A stretch of DNA of 64,000 bases from Galaxea fascicularis (GCA_948470475.1 OX419339.1:24104389-24168388); one strand, 5' to 3'; positions 8,746 through 17,793 are shown, counted from the stretch's first letter. Notes: generated from the sequence alone by a model not told the origin. Made by a program: numbers and translations.

Positions 8746-9773
8746 ATGGCACGAAGAAGAAGAAGAAGAAGAAGACGAAAGATGCAAGGCGTGGACATTG
8801 TCAGACAAGCGGCCGAGGAGTGTGCGTTGGAGTTGGAAGGACAAGCTCAGTTGGAAGCCATCGATGATGCCACCATGAAGGAGTTGTTGGAACCGCTACC
8901 GGACTACCAGACCGAGGTGCTGGAGGAAGGTGACGCGCCCTTAGGCATGGTGGCATTCCTCCCGGTCCACCCCGACCGGTCCCCGTCGTCGTCCAGTACA
9001 CGTGCCCCATTCACGCTTTCCCTTTGGAGTTCCGCATCTCGGAAGCCAAAGGCTGGGAATACTACGTGTGTCGAGAACGCGGTTGTCCAGTCTGGTTAGA
9101 CGCCCGTCAATGTCAGGAGTTGTGTGAGGCTTGGGAGGAACAAGTCTGTCCGGAGATCAAGAGGGGTCCCTTCACTTGTTATTGCCGACGCCCCTACAAG
9201 TGGGTACTCTGTCGCTCGTCCCAACGTGGGAATGAAGGACGTCTATTCCTGACCTGTCGCGACAAGACCTGTGACTTTTTCCAGTGGGCCGATACCCCTC
9301 CAGGCGAATATCGCATGAGGTTACCTAACCAAACGCGGAGACAACAGATCCTGGCCCGTCAGTATGCCCGACCACCCCGTCGCCTCTACGTTCCGGAACG
9401 CACGGTGAGATCCCATCCGAAACCTCCTAGGACGCGAGACAGTGCACTGACCATGTGGAACCAAGTGCGGAATGAGAAGACTCGTCACTCCAGCAAGGAC
9501 GAGACCAGTGTCGAACCCCCACCCAAAAAACGTCCCAGGAGCACGCTGACCTGTGACTGCTACCCAGGGATGCATGCCAGCCAAGACCCCACCCCCAGAG
9601 AACGGGTGGAAGAAGACAAAGAACGCGTACGACGCGAGAAATATCTGGAAGAGGAGATGTACCTGGCAGGGTTGGGCGAGGAGGAAAAACGTGTTCAGCG
9701 AGAGATGCATCGGACCGGTGTGACCCGCGAGGACTTGCATCGGTATGCCTTGACGCACATGGACGCTAAATGA
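8746..9773 (+). pseudogene. GRF zinc-finger protein, one frame change
   Basis: The first frame (ATG 8746, poly-Arg start RRRRRRRRRK then an acidic helix) stops at 9099. A second frame, open from well before 9000 to the stop at 9773, carries the zinc-binding parts: CPIH with a later CRERGC pair, then a GRF-type finger (CYCRRPYKWVLC, then GRLFLTC and CDFFQWAD). Its tail is Arg/Glu-rich. GRF fingers bind single-stranded nucleic acid in TOP3A, NEIL3 and APE2. The two frames abut around 8955-8965 in a C-rich run, so a 1-base indel or programmed shift joins them; two overlapping genes cannot be excluded. TATA at 8705 and AATAAA at 9806-9811 define one transcription unit. Confidence 0.65.
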
Positions 9774-9805
9774 AAAAAATTGTACATAACCTGTAGATAG
9801 CACTT

Positions 9806-9811
9806 AATAAA
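9806..9811 (+). terminator. Polyadenylation signal AATAAA
   Basis: AATAAA 33 bases after the GRF gene stop and 30 bases before the next ATG. Confidence 0.6.
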
Positions 9812-9840
9812 ATCATTTGTAACCAAACCTGTGTGGTGTC

Positions 9841-10227
9841 ATGAGTTGTTGGGGTTGGCGTAGTCGCTGGCTCGTGACCAGTTGGATCTGTCAACGGTGG
9901 GTGGGTGACCATCCCATACCCATAGTCGAAGAAGAGATCGAGGGATGGGGCTTGGCCGAGGTGTTGCACCTCTGGCAAGAAGTGGTGGAGGCGCCCGAGT
10001 TTCACGTGGGTCATTACGCGGTGTTTGTGGAATGGTTGAGACGCTCGTTTGGGACCAAAGACGGGGAATTTTACTGGCGATACATCCATAAAATACACGA
10101 GGAACGCATTCCCTCCGTCAAACGATTGATACTGTGGTGGGGATGGGAAAGTCTCAAACGTACACTGATCCGAATGTACCCGGAGCGTTGGGCGGATTCG
10201 TCCGGTACGCCAAGACCCACCGAATAA
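9841..10227 (+). CDS. Trp-rich protein of unknown function
   Basis: 128 residues from ATG 9841. Rich in Trp, Glu and Arg (MSCWGWRSRW at the start; RLILWWGWESLKRTL near the end), predicted helical, with no recognised domain. The last 85 bases overlap the start of the integrase gene in another frame. It may be a small separate protein or part of the integrase transcript leader. It has no homologue I recognise. Confidence 0.45.
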   Translation: MSCWGWRSRWLVTSWICQRWVGDHPIPIVEEEIEGWGLAEVLHLWQEVVEAPEFHVGHYAVFVEWLRRSFGTKDGEFYWRYIHKIHEERIPSVKRLILWWGWESLKRTLIRMYPERWADSSGTPRPTE

Positions 10228-11198
10228 CTCTGCCGGAAGCACGACGCCGTTTAGAAAGAGAATTGGCGTTTACTCTGCACCGACCCATCCGACGTCGGTT
10301 TACCACGTTACCCGTCTTGGTCTTCGAGAAAGACGAACAATGGGTGGCGGATCTGGTGGAAATGCAAACCACCGCCAAATGGAATAAAGGCACCCGGTAC
10401 CTCTTGACGGTCGTCGACGTCTTGTCCAAATTTGCCTGGGTCCGTCCTTTGAAGAAAAAGACCGGAGAGGAAGTGGTGAAAGCGTTTCAGAACATTCTCA
10501 AGACCAGCGGACGTGAACCTCGGCGTTTACAAACGGACAAGGGTAAAGAGTTTTACAACACCAAGGTACAGACCTGGTTGAAAGAGAAAGGCATCGAACA
10601 TTTTTCGACGCACGGCGATGCCAAAGCCAGTGTGGTGGAACGATTCAATCGCACGTTGAAGGGACGGATGTACCGATACTTTACGGCCACCAACACCTTG
10701 ACGTACCTGGACGTACTACCGGCCTTGGTGAAAGCGTACAATGCGGACGTGCACCATAGCATCGGCATGGCACCCCAAGACGTCACGGAGATCAACGAAG
10801 CCCAAGTCTGGCAAACCTTGTACGGCAAACGAGTGGGTAAACCGTCCAAACCCAAGTTTAAGGTGGGCAATCAGGTTCGGTTGAGCAAGAGGGTACGAAC
10901 CTTCAAGAAAGGTTATCTACCTCAATGGATGGAAGAAGTGTTTGTGGTGTCGCGGGTCGTGCCCGGTCCGGTGACCACTTACCGCGTGGAAGAAATGGAC
11001 GGTACCCCGTTACGAGGGACGTTTTACGAACAAGATTTGCAAAAAGTGATCGTGGACGAGAAGACGTTGTGGCGCGTGGACAAGGTATTAAAACGCAGAC
11101 CCGGTCGGATGCTCGTCAGTTGGAAAGGGTGGCCTGCCAAGTACAACAGTTGGATCGACGATGCCTCAAGGAAGAGGAGAAGGAGGAGAAGAGTTTGA
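10143..11198 (+). CDS. Retroviral-type integrase with chromodomain
   Basis: 351 residues from ATG 10143 (an upstream GTG is less likely in a eukaryote). The N-terminal YTDPNVPGALGGF segment is typical of Polinton integrases. The rve catalytic core has the triad D70 (WVADLV), D132 (LQTDKGKEF) and E166 (SVVERFNRTLK), spacing D-x61-D-x33-E. Residues about 300-340 form a chromodomain-like module (LWRVDKVLKRR, then SWKGW and NSWI) followed by a basic tail. It would insert the linear viral genome into host DNA; the chromodomain may direct it to modified histones. All catalytic residues are present. Overlaps the penton start by 38 bases. Confidence 0.95.
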   Translation: MGKSQTYTDPNVPGALGGFVRYAKTHRITLPEARRRLERELAFTLHRPIRRRFTTLPVLVFEKDEQWVADLVEMQTTAKWNKGTRYLLTVVDVLSKFAWVRPLKKKTGEEVVKAFQNILKTSGREPRRLQTDKGKEFYNTKVQTWLKEKGIEHFSTHGDAKASVVERFNRTLKGRMYRYFTATNTLTYLDVLPALVKAYNADVHHSIGMAPQDVTEINEAQVWQTLYGKRVGKPSKPKFKVGNQVRLSKRVRTFKKGYLPQWMEEVFVVSRVVPGPVTTYRVEEMDGTPLRGTFYEQDLQKVIVDEKTLWRVDKVLKRRPGRMLVSWKGWPAKYNSWIDDASRKRRRRRRV

Positions 11199-12300
11199 AA
11201 GTCTTTACTTGACGCTTCCCAGCAATGGAGGGGGTGCTCAGTTTGACGACACCAATCGAAACAACGATTACAAGATCAAGTTACCGTACCGGTTGCGTCT
11301 GCCCGGCAACGGATGGCAAGTGGCCTTGAGTTCCATCACCTTACCGCGACCCAAGGTGCCAGTGCAAATCGATAGAGACGCCTTGTTGAAAATTATTCCC
11401 GAAGAAACGCGGTTGGTCAGTTGCGTCATAAATCTCTACGATGACAAAGGTACCGTCTATCGACGACGAACGAGCTGGGTGACGATGGGGGAGGTCATGT
11501 GGTACGACTCGGTCAACGATGGCGCAACCTTCATGAAACGATTGAAACTCTTATTGGAACGCAACATGTTCGAGGTGTTCTATGAACACAGCCGGGAAAA
11601 GGAGTACACAATGCGACGAACCAAATGGCAGGGTGGACGAGACACGGGGGTACGAGGTTACCCCTTGTTAAAATGGAATGCCGATGAAGAATACATGGAG
11701 GTCGACTGGTCTGGCACAGACGACGACATACAACTCGAATTTAGTGTTGGACGCAAGTTTGCAGAACTCACCGGCTGCGTCTCGTGGTTTGACGGGGATG
11801 TGGTCAACGAATGGCATTACGGCCCTCATCTGATCCTCTATCCCAAATACAATGATGCCGTAGCCAAAGCACCGTACATCTCGTCGGAAAGGACCGCCGA
11901 TTTGAGGGGGCCCATCTATTACACCGCCAGTGGGGGTCCTTTCTTCGGTTTTCGCAGTCATGCCAGGTACCGTTTCATCTTGAACCGCGATTGGTTCGTG
12001 GCGAAAACACGACAGAGAGAAAACGGTGTACCCAAAGATTCCATGGTCTACGTCTACAGCAACGTGGGACGCGGAACCATCCTAGGGGGACAGATCACCG
12101 ACCTGTTGCGTCAAGTCCCCGTAGGACACGAGGACAAGGAGGGATTCGTCTATTACGAACCCAAGAACATGCAACACATCGACGTCCGTAACACGGAATT
12201 GGACGTGGTGGAAGTCGCCATCGGCAAACCCGAAGGGGGACTGGCCGAATTGGGCGAAGGGATCACCACCGTCACCTTGCATTTTAGACGCGTCCCTTGA
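11161..12300 (+). CDS. Penton (single jelly-roll minor capsid) protein
   Basis: 379 residues, ATG 11161 inside the integrase end. The N-terminal LYLTLPSNGGG, then KIKLPYRLRLPGNGWQVAL, is the conserved opening of adintovirus/Polinton pentons, followed by a beta-rich body. It lies directly upstream of core-protein genes and MCP, the usual order. It would occupy capsid vertices. Assignment rests on the N-terminal motif, size and position; structure prediction should show a single jelly roll. Confidence 0.85.
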   Translation: MPQGRGEGGEEFESLYLTLPSNGGGAQFDDTNRNNDYKIKLPYRLRLPGNGWQVALSSITLPRPKVPVQIDRDALLKIIPEETRLVSCVINLYDDKGTVYRRRTSWVTMGEVMWYDSVNDGATFMKRLKLLLERNMFEVFYEHSREKEYTMRRTKWQGGRDTGVRGYPLLKWNADEEYMEVDWSGTDDDIQLEFSVGRKFAELTGCVSWFDGDVVNEWHYGPHLILYPKYNDAVAKAPYISSERTADLRGPIYYTASGGPFFGFRSHARYRFILNRDWFVAKTRQRENGVPKDSMVYVYSNVGRGTILGGQITDLLRQVPVGHEDKEGFVYYEPKNMQHIDVRNTELDVVEVAIGKPEGGLAELGEGITTVTLHFRRVP

Positions 12301-12326
12301 GCGCGATCGTCATTCGTCGCGGAGTG

Positions 12327-12521
12327 ATGAGCGGACACGGTAGTGCCGTCCGATACGAACCGGTCTTTCCGGAGACCATGACTGGAGGGAAGTTGCGTAT
12401 CTTCGTACCGCATCCATCCAAAGAAGACCAAGGGGGAGGCGGATCGAGGAGAAGAAGAAAAAAGACGAAAAGGAAGAAGAAACGTGCCAAACCGTATGCC
12501 CGAGGGGATATATTCTCGTGA
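12327..12521 (+). CDS. Small basic virion protein
   Basis: 64 residues from ATG 12327. A short beta-like N-terminal half is followed by Gly4-Ser and a Lys/Arg run (RRRRKKTKRKKKRAK). Composition resembles DNA-condensing core peptides of adenovirus and Polintons. It sits between penton and MCP. No catalytic motif. Confidence 0.5.
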   Translation: MSGHGSAVRYEPVFPETMTGGKLRIFVPHPSKEDQGGGGSRRRRKKTKRKKKRAKPYARGDIFS

Positions 12522-12545
12522 GAGGGGGCGAGAACCCTTCATTCG

Positions 12546-12788
12546 ATGGTGGAGAGCATGCCCGGTAGACGACGAAAAACGAAGAAACGGCAGCAGCGTA
12601 GAAAACGCACGCAACGCGGTGGGACAGTGTTGGGGTCTCTACCGCCAGAGATCGAGTGGGCTCGACGGATGGCCTCCTACTACGCCAAACGGTCGCAACG
12701 CGGTGGTGGGTTCATGGAACCTCCCATGCGACCGGTGCGACCCTATCATCACCGACGACGGGTCTACACGCACAGTCTCATGACATAA
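12546..12788 (+). CDS. Basic core protein with two QRGG sites
   Basis: 80 residues from ATG 12546 (or 76 from 12558). Arg/Lys-rich N-terminus, then RTQRGGT and RSQRGGG. Gly-Gly sites of this kind match the cleavage preference of adenain-like proteases, so it may be matured in the virion like adenovirus pVII or pX (inference). Confidence 0.6.
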   Translation: MVESMPGRRRKTKKRQQRRKRTQRGGTVLGSLPPEIEWARRMASYYAKRSQRGGGFMEPPMRPVRPYHHRRRVYTHSLMT

Positions 12789-12855
12789 AGGAGGGAGCAT
12801 CGAGCCGACGTTCAATCAGTTGCTCCTACTCTTTGGAACGTACACAGCGATCACC

Positions 12856-14322
12856 ATGCCCAAGCGCACTAGAAACGTGGGTCGGTTGGCCGAAGGTCTG
12901 AATCTGGCCGATCCGAGATGGGAAAGACCCGTCAAACGCGCCGGATTGGGTCCGAATGTCGATCCCAAGTTTGCACTCTTCACCGTTCCTCCGGTGGACG
13001 AGAGTGTGGCCTCGCGACGTGTGGTGGAGATACCGCCCTCGGTCAGCGGACAGATCAACCCCATCGAATTCGAGATCAAACCCAGCACGGAGTACGTGGA
13101 TCTGAGTTCGAGTTTCTTCATGCTGAAGTTGCGATTGAAATTGGCGAATGGCGACAACATCGTGGACGCCTCCGACATCTATCCCGGTCAGAATCTGTGT
13201 CACACCATGCTCAAGCAAGTGTCGGTCTACGTCAATGGGGTGTTGACCACGGTGCAATCGGACACGTACGCTCTGAGCGCCATGATCCAGACCATATTGA
13301 ACCACGACGAGGACGATGCCGTGTCCATCCTTCGACCGCAAGGCTTCATGCCCGACAACCTGAACGTGCCCAATCCCTTCACCGCCAACAGAATGAACAT
13401 CGCAGCCAATGCGGGGGCAGGGCATGCCGATTTCGTTGCTCTGCCGGTCAGACAACAAGCGGCCGTACGCGCCACGGTGGAGGAAAAAAAATTGTACGTG
13501 AACGGAGTGCGTCGCACGCTGGTCTTCAAACCCTTGGTGGAAGTCTTTCATCTGAACAAACCCTTGCCACCCAACACTCGCGTGCTGATTCGCATCCACT
13601 TTAACGAAGCCGCGTATTTCATGAACGGTACCGTAGCAGGACGTTTGGTGGCCGACGATGTGGACCTGAAAATGTACGTGTCGTCGTTACGTCTGAAAGC
13701 TCCGTTGTACAACACCCTGACCCATCTGAGGGATACCAACCATTACATGCAGTACCCGGTGGTGCGGTACGAGACCCGCACCTTCACGCTGCCCAACGGC
13801 GAGACCAACTTCGACAAAGCCGACATCTTCGAACAACGGATTCCCAACCGCGTGTTCGTGTATTTCCTGGACAGTCGAGCCTTCAACGGCACGATTAATT
13901 ACTCCGCGTTCGCTTTCCAGACGTTTGGCGTGGAATGGATCAAACAGTTGATCAACGGGGAAGAGTACCCGTACACCAGTACCTTGGAAGTGCAACACGA
14001 CAATACCAGCAAAGACTACGATGGGTATCATCGCTTCTTGTACGATACGGGGGCATTGAAGAAAGGCAGAAAACCGCTACTGAGACCCGAGGATTGGGGG
14101 CAAGGCAAGAACTGTACCATCTTTTGCTTCAACAACGTGGAGAGCGGAGATGCCGACAGTCGCTTCATGAATCCACAGAACCAAGGCAATCATCGCATCC
14201 AAGCCAGGTTCCACGGTGCCATAGGACAAGCCACCACCGTCTGCGTGACGGGTGAATTCGAAAACGTCATGAAGATCACGCGGGAAGGGGGTGTCCTTTA
14301 CGAAACCTATAATGGGATGTGA
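12856..14322 (+). CDS. Major capsid protein (double jelly-roll hexon)
   Basis: 488 residues; ATG 12856 (MPKRTRNVG) is chosen over the TTG-initiated extension. Size, beta-rich sequence, and landmarks such as the tract near SSSFFMLKLRLKLANG, VSVYVNGVL and the C-terminal FENVMKITREG fit the Polinton/adintovirus hexon-like MCP. It is placed between core proteins and protease, as in other members. It forms the icosahedral shell. The frame is intact, which suggests recent or ongoing function. Confidence 0.9.
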   Translation: MPKRTRNVGRLAEGLNLADPRWERPVKRAGLGPNVDPKFALFTVPPVDESVASRRVVEIPPSVSGQINPIEFEIKPSTEYVDLSSSFFMLKLRLKLANGDNIVDASDIYPGQNLCHTMLKQVSVYVNGVLTTVQSDTYALSAMIQTILNHDEDDAVSILRPQGFMPDNLNVPNPFTANRMNIAANAGAGHADFVALPVRQQAAVRATVEEKKLYVNGVRRTLVFKPLVEVFHLNKPLPPNTRVLIRIHFNEAAYFMNGTVAGRLVADDVDLKMYVSSLRLKAPLYNTLTHLRDTNHYMQYPVVRYETRTFTLPNGETNFDKADIFEQRIPNRVFVYFLDSRAFNGTINYSAFAFQTFGVEWIKQLINGEEYPYTSTLEVQHDNTSKDYDGYHRFLYDTGALKKGRKPLLRPEDWGQGKNCTIFCFNNVESGDADSRFMNPQNQGNHRIQARFHGAIGQATTVCVTGEFENVMKITREGGVLYETYNGM

Positions 14323-14348
14323 ACGTCCGCTCCGACGACAGAAGAGAC

Positions 14349-14963
14349 ATGGAGTTCGTGGCGACCACGACGAAACAATTGGAGACGTTGGCGCAACACG
14401 ACGCCCGGTTGCGACCCTACTTTGCGGGGGTCTTTGCCAGCGATGCCTTACCCTCGTCGCCGTCGAAAGCGCATCCTCGAGGGTACATCGTCAATGTGGA
14501 TCGTCGGGAGGAACAGGGTTCGCATTGGTTGGGGGTGTGGACGGAAGACGAGACCTGCGAAATCATGGATAGTTTCGGGATGGACGTGGCCCGGTACGAC
14601 ATACCCTGGTTCGAAAAGTGGACGCGAGACCATTTCTGGGCGGTACGAGAAAGTCGCAAGACCTTGCAGGCCATCGACAGTCAGAGCTGCGGCATGTACG
14701 CATTGGCTTTTCTCATCGTTCGTGCCACGGGCATCTCCATGGACGGGTTCTTGTCCATGTTCACCACTCACGATTACGTGAAGAACGATCACAGGATTGC
14801 TCAATGGTTCAAGAAGACGGTGAAAGACACGTTGGTGTGGGAAAGGATGAAACGCGAACAACCCGCTCTTTTCCAAGGCAATACCGTTCCGGTACGGTTA
14901 TTGGACATGCGCGCCATGTGGCGTTCGTTGGACGAGGAAGAGTGCGGTGATACGGTCTTTTGA
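14349..14963 (+). CDS. Adenain-like (C5) maturation protease
   Basis: 204 residues from ATG 14349. Catalytic pattern H59 (GSHWLGVW), D74 (MDSFG), Q112 and C114 (IDSQSCGMYAL) is that of adenovirus protease and Ulp1-like cysteine proteases. It would cleave core and minor capsid precursors at Gly-Gly sites; many neighbours carry such sites. The start overlaps no other gene if this ATG is used, 27 bases after the MCP stop. Confidence 0.92.
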   Translation: MEFVATTTKQLETLAQHDARLRPYFAGVFASDALPSSPSKAHPRGYIVNVDRREEQGSHWLGVWTEDETCEIMDSFGMDVARYDIPWFEKWTRDHFWAVRESRKTLQAIDSQSCGMYALAFLIVRATGISMDGFLSMFTTHDYVKNDHRIAQWFKKTVKDTLVWERMKREQPALFQGNTVPVRLLDMRAMWRSLDEEECGDTVF

Positions 14964-15002
14964 GAGATTCCCACAAGGCCGAGCCGGTCGACGAGACATG
15001 GA

Positions 15003-15119
15003 TATATAAGGCACGTCTCCCTCTTGTCAGGTGCAAGGGGCGGAGACATGCGGGAGGTGGTGTTCGTTGTAGACGGGTTGGCAGTCCACCCGTAGAGAAT
15101 ATGGAGTTCTGTCAATAAA
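15003..15119 (+). promoter_or_regulatory. Internal TATA box and early AATAAA
   Basis: TATATAAG at 15003-15010 and AATAAA at 15114-15119 lie in the 217-base gap between protease and the next gene. The TATA may drive the downstream block, and the AATAAA may end the penton-MCP-protease block. The interval also holds a 15-codon frame at 15047. Confidence 0.5.
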
Positions 15120-15180
15120 AAGTCTTGTTAAGTGCACGCCACTCGTCTCCGCCTCGTTCATTTTGACTTTGACACTCGTC

Positions 15181-15531
15181 ATGAACACAAGTCTTCCTCC
15201 GGGTTGGGATAAACTATTGACGGAGTATGCGGCACCGGGACACGAAACCGACCCCGATAAGAGGGATCGACCGGTCGCGCAAAGAACGAGACCTCCCGTG
15301 ATACGCAAGAGGAAACCCTTGAGGAAAAAAGCCTTGACGAAACGTCAACCGAGACCCATCGGCGTGAAGGAGTATGTGACGTTGAACAGTTTCATGCGAA
15401 AATTGCCCGTGGAACATCGACGTTATCGATTGCCCATCACCCGCGGCATGACCATGACGTCTTACCTGAATCGATTAGGAAAGAAATTAGGATGGACCCG
15501 CGTGAGATTGGCTCATTTGCTTTGGAGTTGA
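15181..15531 (+). CDS. Basic protein of unknown function
   Basis: 116 residues from ATG 15181. Middle part is Arg/Lys/Pro-rich; the last 17 residues (KKLGWTRVRLAHLLWS) are read from a copy of the DNA that encodes the ATPase N-terminus, in a different frame. The C-terminus was therefore probably replaced by a local duplication. Role unknown; probably virion-associated by position. Confidence 0.5.
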   Translation: MNTSLPPGWDKLLTEYAAPGHETDPDKRDRPVAQRTRPPVIRKRKPLRKKALTKRQPRPIGVKEYVTLNSFMRKLPVEHRRYRLPITRGMTMTSYLNRLGKKLGWTRVRLAHLLWS

Positions 15532-15846
15532 AGGCATGAAGACCACACCGCGACGTACGGTCCGGACGAAGAGAAAGAAGAAAAAGAGGAAGAAGACGAA
15601 CCAACGCGGTGGGGCCCCGTATCGTCGGAAACCGACCTTGGTCGATAAGATCGCCGAAGGCGCGAGTATGGTCCTGTCCGGACCCGCTCCTAGCTTCGGG
15701 TCCTTGGGGTTGTTGTTGGGAAAACAAGCCTTCAAAGGCATAAAGGACAACGTCCAACATTACCGCAACCGCAGGTGAAAGAAAAAAGAAATTAGGATGG
15801 ACCCGCGTGAGATTGGCTCATTTGGCTTCGGAGTCGAAGGCATGAA
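15481..15846 (+). repeat. About 60-bp direct duplication flanking a core-protein gene
   Basis: Copies at about 15481-15541 and 15786-15846 differ by only a few bases. The first supplies the end of the upstream gene and the start region of the core protein; the second supplies the start of the ATPase. Confidence 0.85.
15536..15778 (+). CDS. pX/pVII-like basic core protein
   Basis: 80 residues from ATG 15536. Basic N-terminus (RTKRKKKKRKKTNQRGGAP) with a QRGG site, followed by an amphipathic Gly/Leu-rich segment (SFGSLGLLLGKQAFKGI). The layout (basic run, GG site, hydrophobic helix) matches Polinton/adenovirus core peptides. Likely condenses DNA and is cleaved by the viral protease (inference). 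Confidence 0.65.
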   Translation: MKTTPRRTVRTKRKKKKRKKTNQRGGAPYRRKPTLVDKIAEGASMVLSGPAPSFGSLGLLLGKQAFKGIKDNVQHYRNRR

Positions 15847-16501
15847 GTTCTTCAAGACACCGTGCAGCGTGTTGATTGCCGGACCGTCCAATTGCGGTAA
15901 AACGGTGTTCGTTTCCAAACTCCTCCACAATGCGACGCATTATTTTCGACGATTGAAACCCAACGTGCATTATTGTTACGGGGCCATGCAAGACAAATTC
16001 CAGGAGATGGCCAAGACGTCCAAACCCAAGATCCATTTTCACGAAGGTGTGCCGACGGTAGAGGATTTGGACGAGTGGTTCCGTCCGACGGGAGGTGGAT
16101 TGTTGGTGATGGACGATTTGATGGACGAGTGCGGGAACGACAAGACGGTCATGGACATTTTCACCAAACATTCTCATCACCGCAACGTCTCGGTGATCTA
16201 CATCACCCAAGATCTTTTTCCCACCGGTAAATTCGCCAAGACCATCTCGAGGAACGTGCATTACATCGTGGCCTTCAAGAACCCGCGCGATACGGTGGGT
16301 GTACGCACGGTGGTATTACAAGCGTTTCCTAAAAACTGGAAGGATGTCATGACGGTCTTTCAGAAAGCCACGAGTCGACCCTACGGTTATTTGGTGATGG
16401 ATTTTCACGCGCAGACGCCCGACGATCATCGTCTGTGGACGAACATCTTAAAAGAGAAAGGCACCTACCCTAGACTTTACAAACCCAAACAACCGTCGTA
16501 G
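15797..16501 (+). CDS. FtsK/HerA-type genome-packaging ATPase
   Basis: 234 residues from ATG 15797. Walker A GPSNCGKT (29-36), Walker B LLVMDD (102-107), and a polar motif near IYITQDLF fit the A32-like packaging ATPases of Polintons and adintoviruses. It would drive DNA into the capsid. Intact. It begins in the second copy of the 60-bp duplication. Confidence 0.93.
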   Translation: MDPREIGSFGFGVEGMKFFKTPCSVLIAGPSNCGKTVFVSKLLHNATHYFRRLKPNVHYCYGAMQDKFQEMAKTSKPKIHFHEGVPTVEDLDEWFRPTGGGLLVMDDLMDECGNDKTVMDIFTKHSHHRNVSVIYITQDLFPTGKFAKTISRNVHYIVAFKNPRDTVGVRTVVLQAFPKNWKDVMTVFQKATSRPYGYLVMDFHAQTPDDHRLWTNILKEKGTYPRLYKPKQPS

Positions 16502-16508
16502 AAGAACC

Positions 16509-17519
16509 ATGGCTAACGACCGTTCCCCGGCTTGGGTCAACGATTTGATGGAAGAGCAAGGACGTCGGGGGGACGACCTAACTACGCAAAGGTTGTTGGC
16601 AAGTCAACGACGTCTGTCGACTCCGCGCGTGACGCCTTTCGACTCGCAATTGGGAATAACCCACGGTGCAGAGGATCTCGCGTTCGATCCGGACGATGTG
16701 CTTTCGGACCTCTTTCCCCATGCCATCATTTCGTCGTCGTCGCCCCTGACACGAGACTCGACGGACAACATTGGGGTGACCTCCACCTTACAGACCACGT
16801 CTCTTTCTCCCGTGCCTATTCGCACGGCTCCCACACCCCCCATCGGCGTCTCTCCGAGGGGAGCGACCGTCCGCATACCGGTTGGAGCCGCTGGATCGAC
16901 CACCGTCACCAGTGCGTCGGCACCTCCGTCCGGTGCGTCGGTACCACCACCGTCCGGTGCCGTGGGAGCCGCGTCCTCGTTACCGTCCGATGGAGTGGCA
17001 CGAGCCAGAGCGGCCAGCAACGCTCGTCGATTTGGGGACCCACCGGCTCGTTTGAGAGCTTTGGTCGAGCGACAGAATAGACGTCGTCGAACGGGGGCCA
17101 TGACCAGGACGACCACCACCACCACGGCCACGAGCCGACGAGGACGTCCCAGGGATTCGGACGATTCGTTGGGAACGCCACGACGTTCTCCTCCTAGTTG
17201 GGGTGCACCTAGCCCGACGACGACCGGTGCACCGGGATCCGTCGCTGCCAGTCGTCATACTCCTCCGACACCCGGGTCGGCCGCTAGAGTTCCGACAAGC
17301 AGTCTGAGAAGAAATTACGATAGAGTCGTGGCAGGACAACGTCGTAGGATCGGACGTCGCGGGGCTCATTCGGTGACCGAGACGCATACCACGACCATCG
17401 TGTATAAGGACGGACGACCACCCGAAGTGCATCGCAATTCGTCGAGACACACGACACCGAACACATCGAATCAATCCGGCAGCGGACAATTGTTACCTTT
17501 GGAGTGGTTCGTCGAATAG
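16509..17519 (+). CDS. Pro/Ser/Thr-rich protein of unknown function
   Basis: 336 residues, ATG 16509, 8 bases after the ATPase. Most of it is low-complexity (runs of T, S, P, R; TTTTTTATSRRGRP), so probably disordered, with short conserved-looking ends (SPAWVNDLMEEQ at the start; LLPLEWFVE at the end). It could be a tail-like minor capsid or scaffold protein by position. I do not recognise a family. Confidence 0.55.
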   Translation: MANDRSPAWVNDLMEEQGRRGDDLTTQRLLASQRRLSTPRVTPFDSQLGITHGAEDLAFDPDDVLSDLFPHAIISSSSPLTRDSTDNIGVTSTLQTTSLSPVPIRTAPTPPIGVSPRGATVRIPVGAAGSTTVTSASAPPSGASVPPPSGAVGAASSLPSDGVARARAASNARRFGDPPARLRALVERQNRRRRTGAMTRTTTTTTATSRRGRPRDSDDSLGTPRRSPPSWGAPSPTTTGAPGSVAASRHTPPTPGSAARVPTSSLRRNYDRVVAGQRRRIGRRGAHSVTETHTTTIVYKDGRPPEVHRNSSRHTTPNTSNQSGSGQLLPLEWFVE

Positions 17520-17523
17520 AGAC

Positions 17524-17793
17524 ATGCCCAAGACCGGTCGACGTAAACGAAGAAGAAGAAGAAGACGAGGTCAAAGAGGTGGTGCCATCCCTGTGGCTGC
17601 AGTAGGTATTCCCGTTTTGAAAGCCTTGGGGAAAGCAGCAGCTGCGAGTGTGGCAGGGGCTATGGCCAAGAAAGCCCTGACCGCTCTGAAGCGCAAAGCC
17701 GTGAGTGCCCTCAAACGCAAAGCCAAGGGCAAAGCGCGGTCGGGATTGAAGAAAGCGACGCAAGCCTTGGACGGTTGGATCTCCAGACGATGA
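17524..17793 (+). CDS. Basic core protein with QRGG site and Ala/Lys repeats
   Basis: 89 residues. RRKRRRRRRRGQRGGAIP is followed by an Ala-rich hydrophobic helix and repeated ALKRKA units (TALKRKAVSALKRKAKGK), resembling histone-like DNA-condensing proteins. The GG site is probably cut by the adenain-like protease. Confidence 0.65.
   Translation: MPKTGRRKRRRRRRRGQRGGAIPVAAVGIPVLKALGKAAAASVAGAMAKKALTALKRKAVSALKRKAKGKARSGLKKATQALDGWISRR

Noticed and set aside
12826..13599. Frames opposite and overlapping the MCP gene
   Set aside because: Shadows of the MCP; rich in His, Gly and Arg with no family resemblance.
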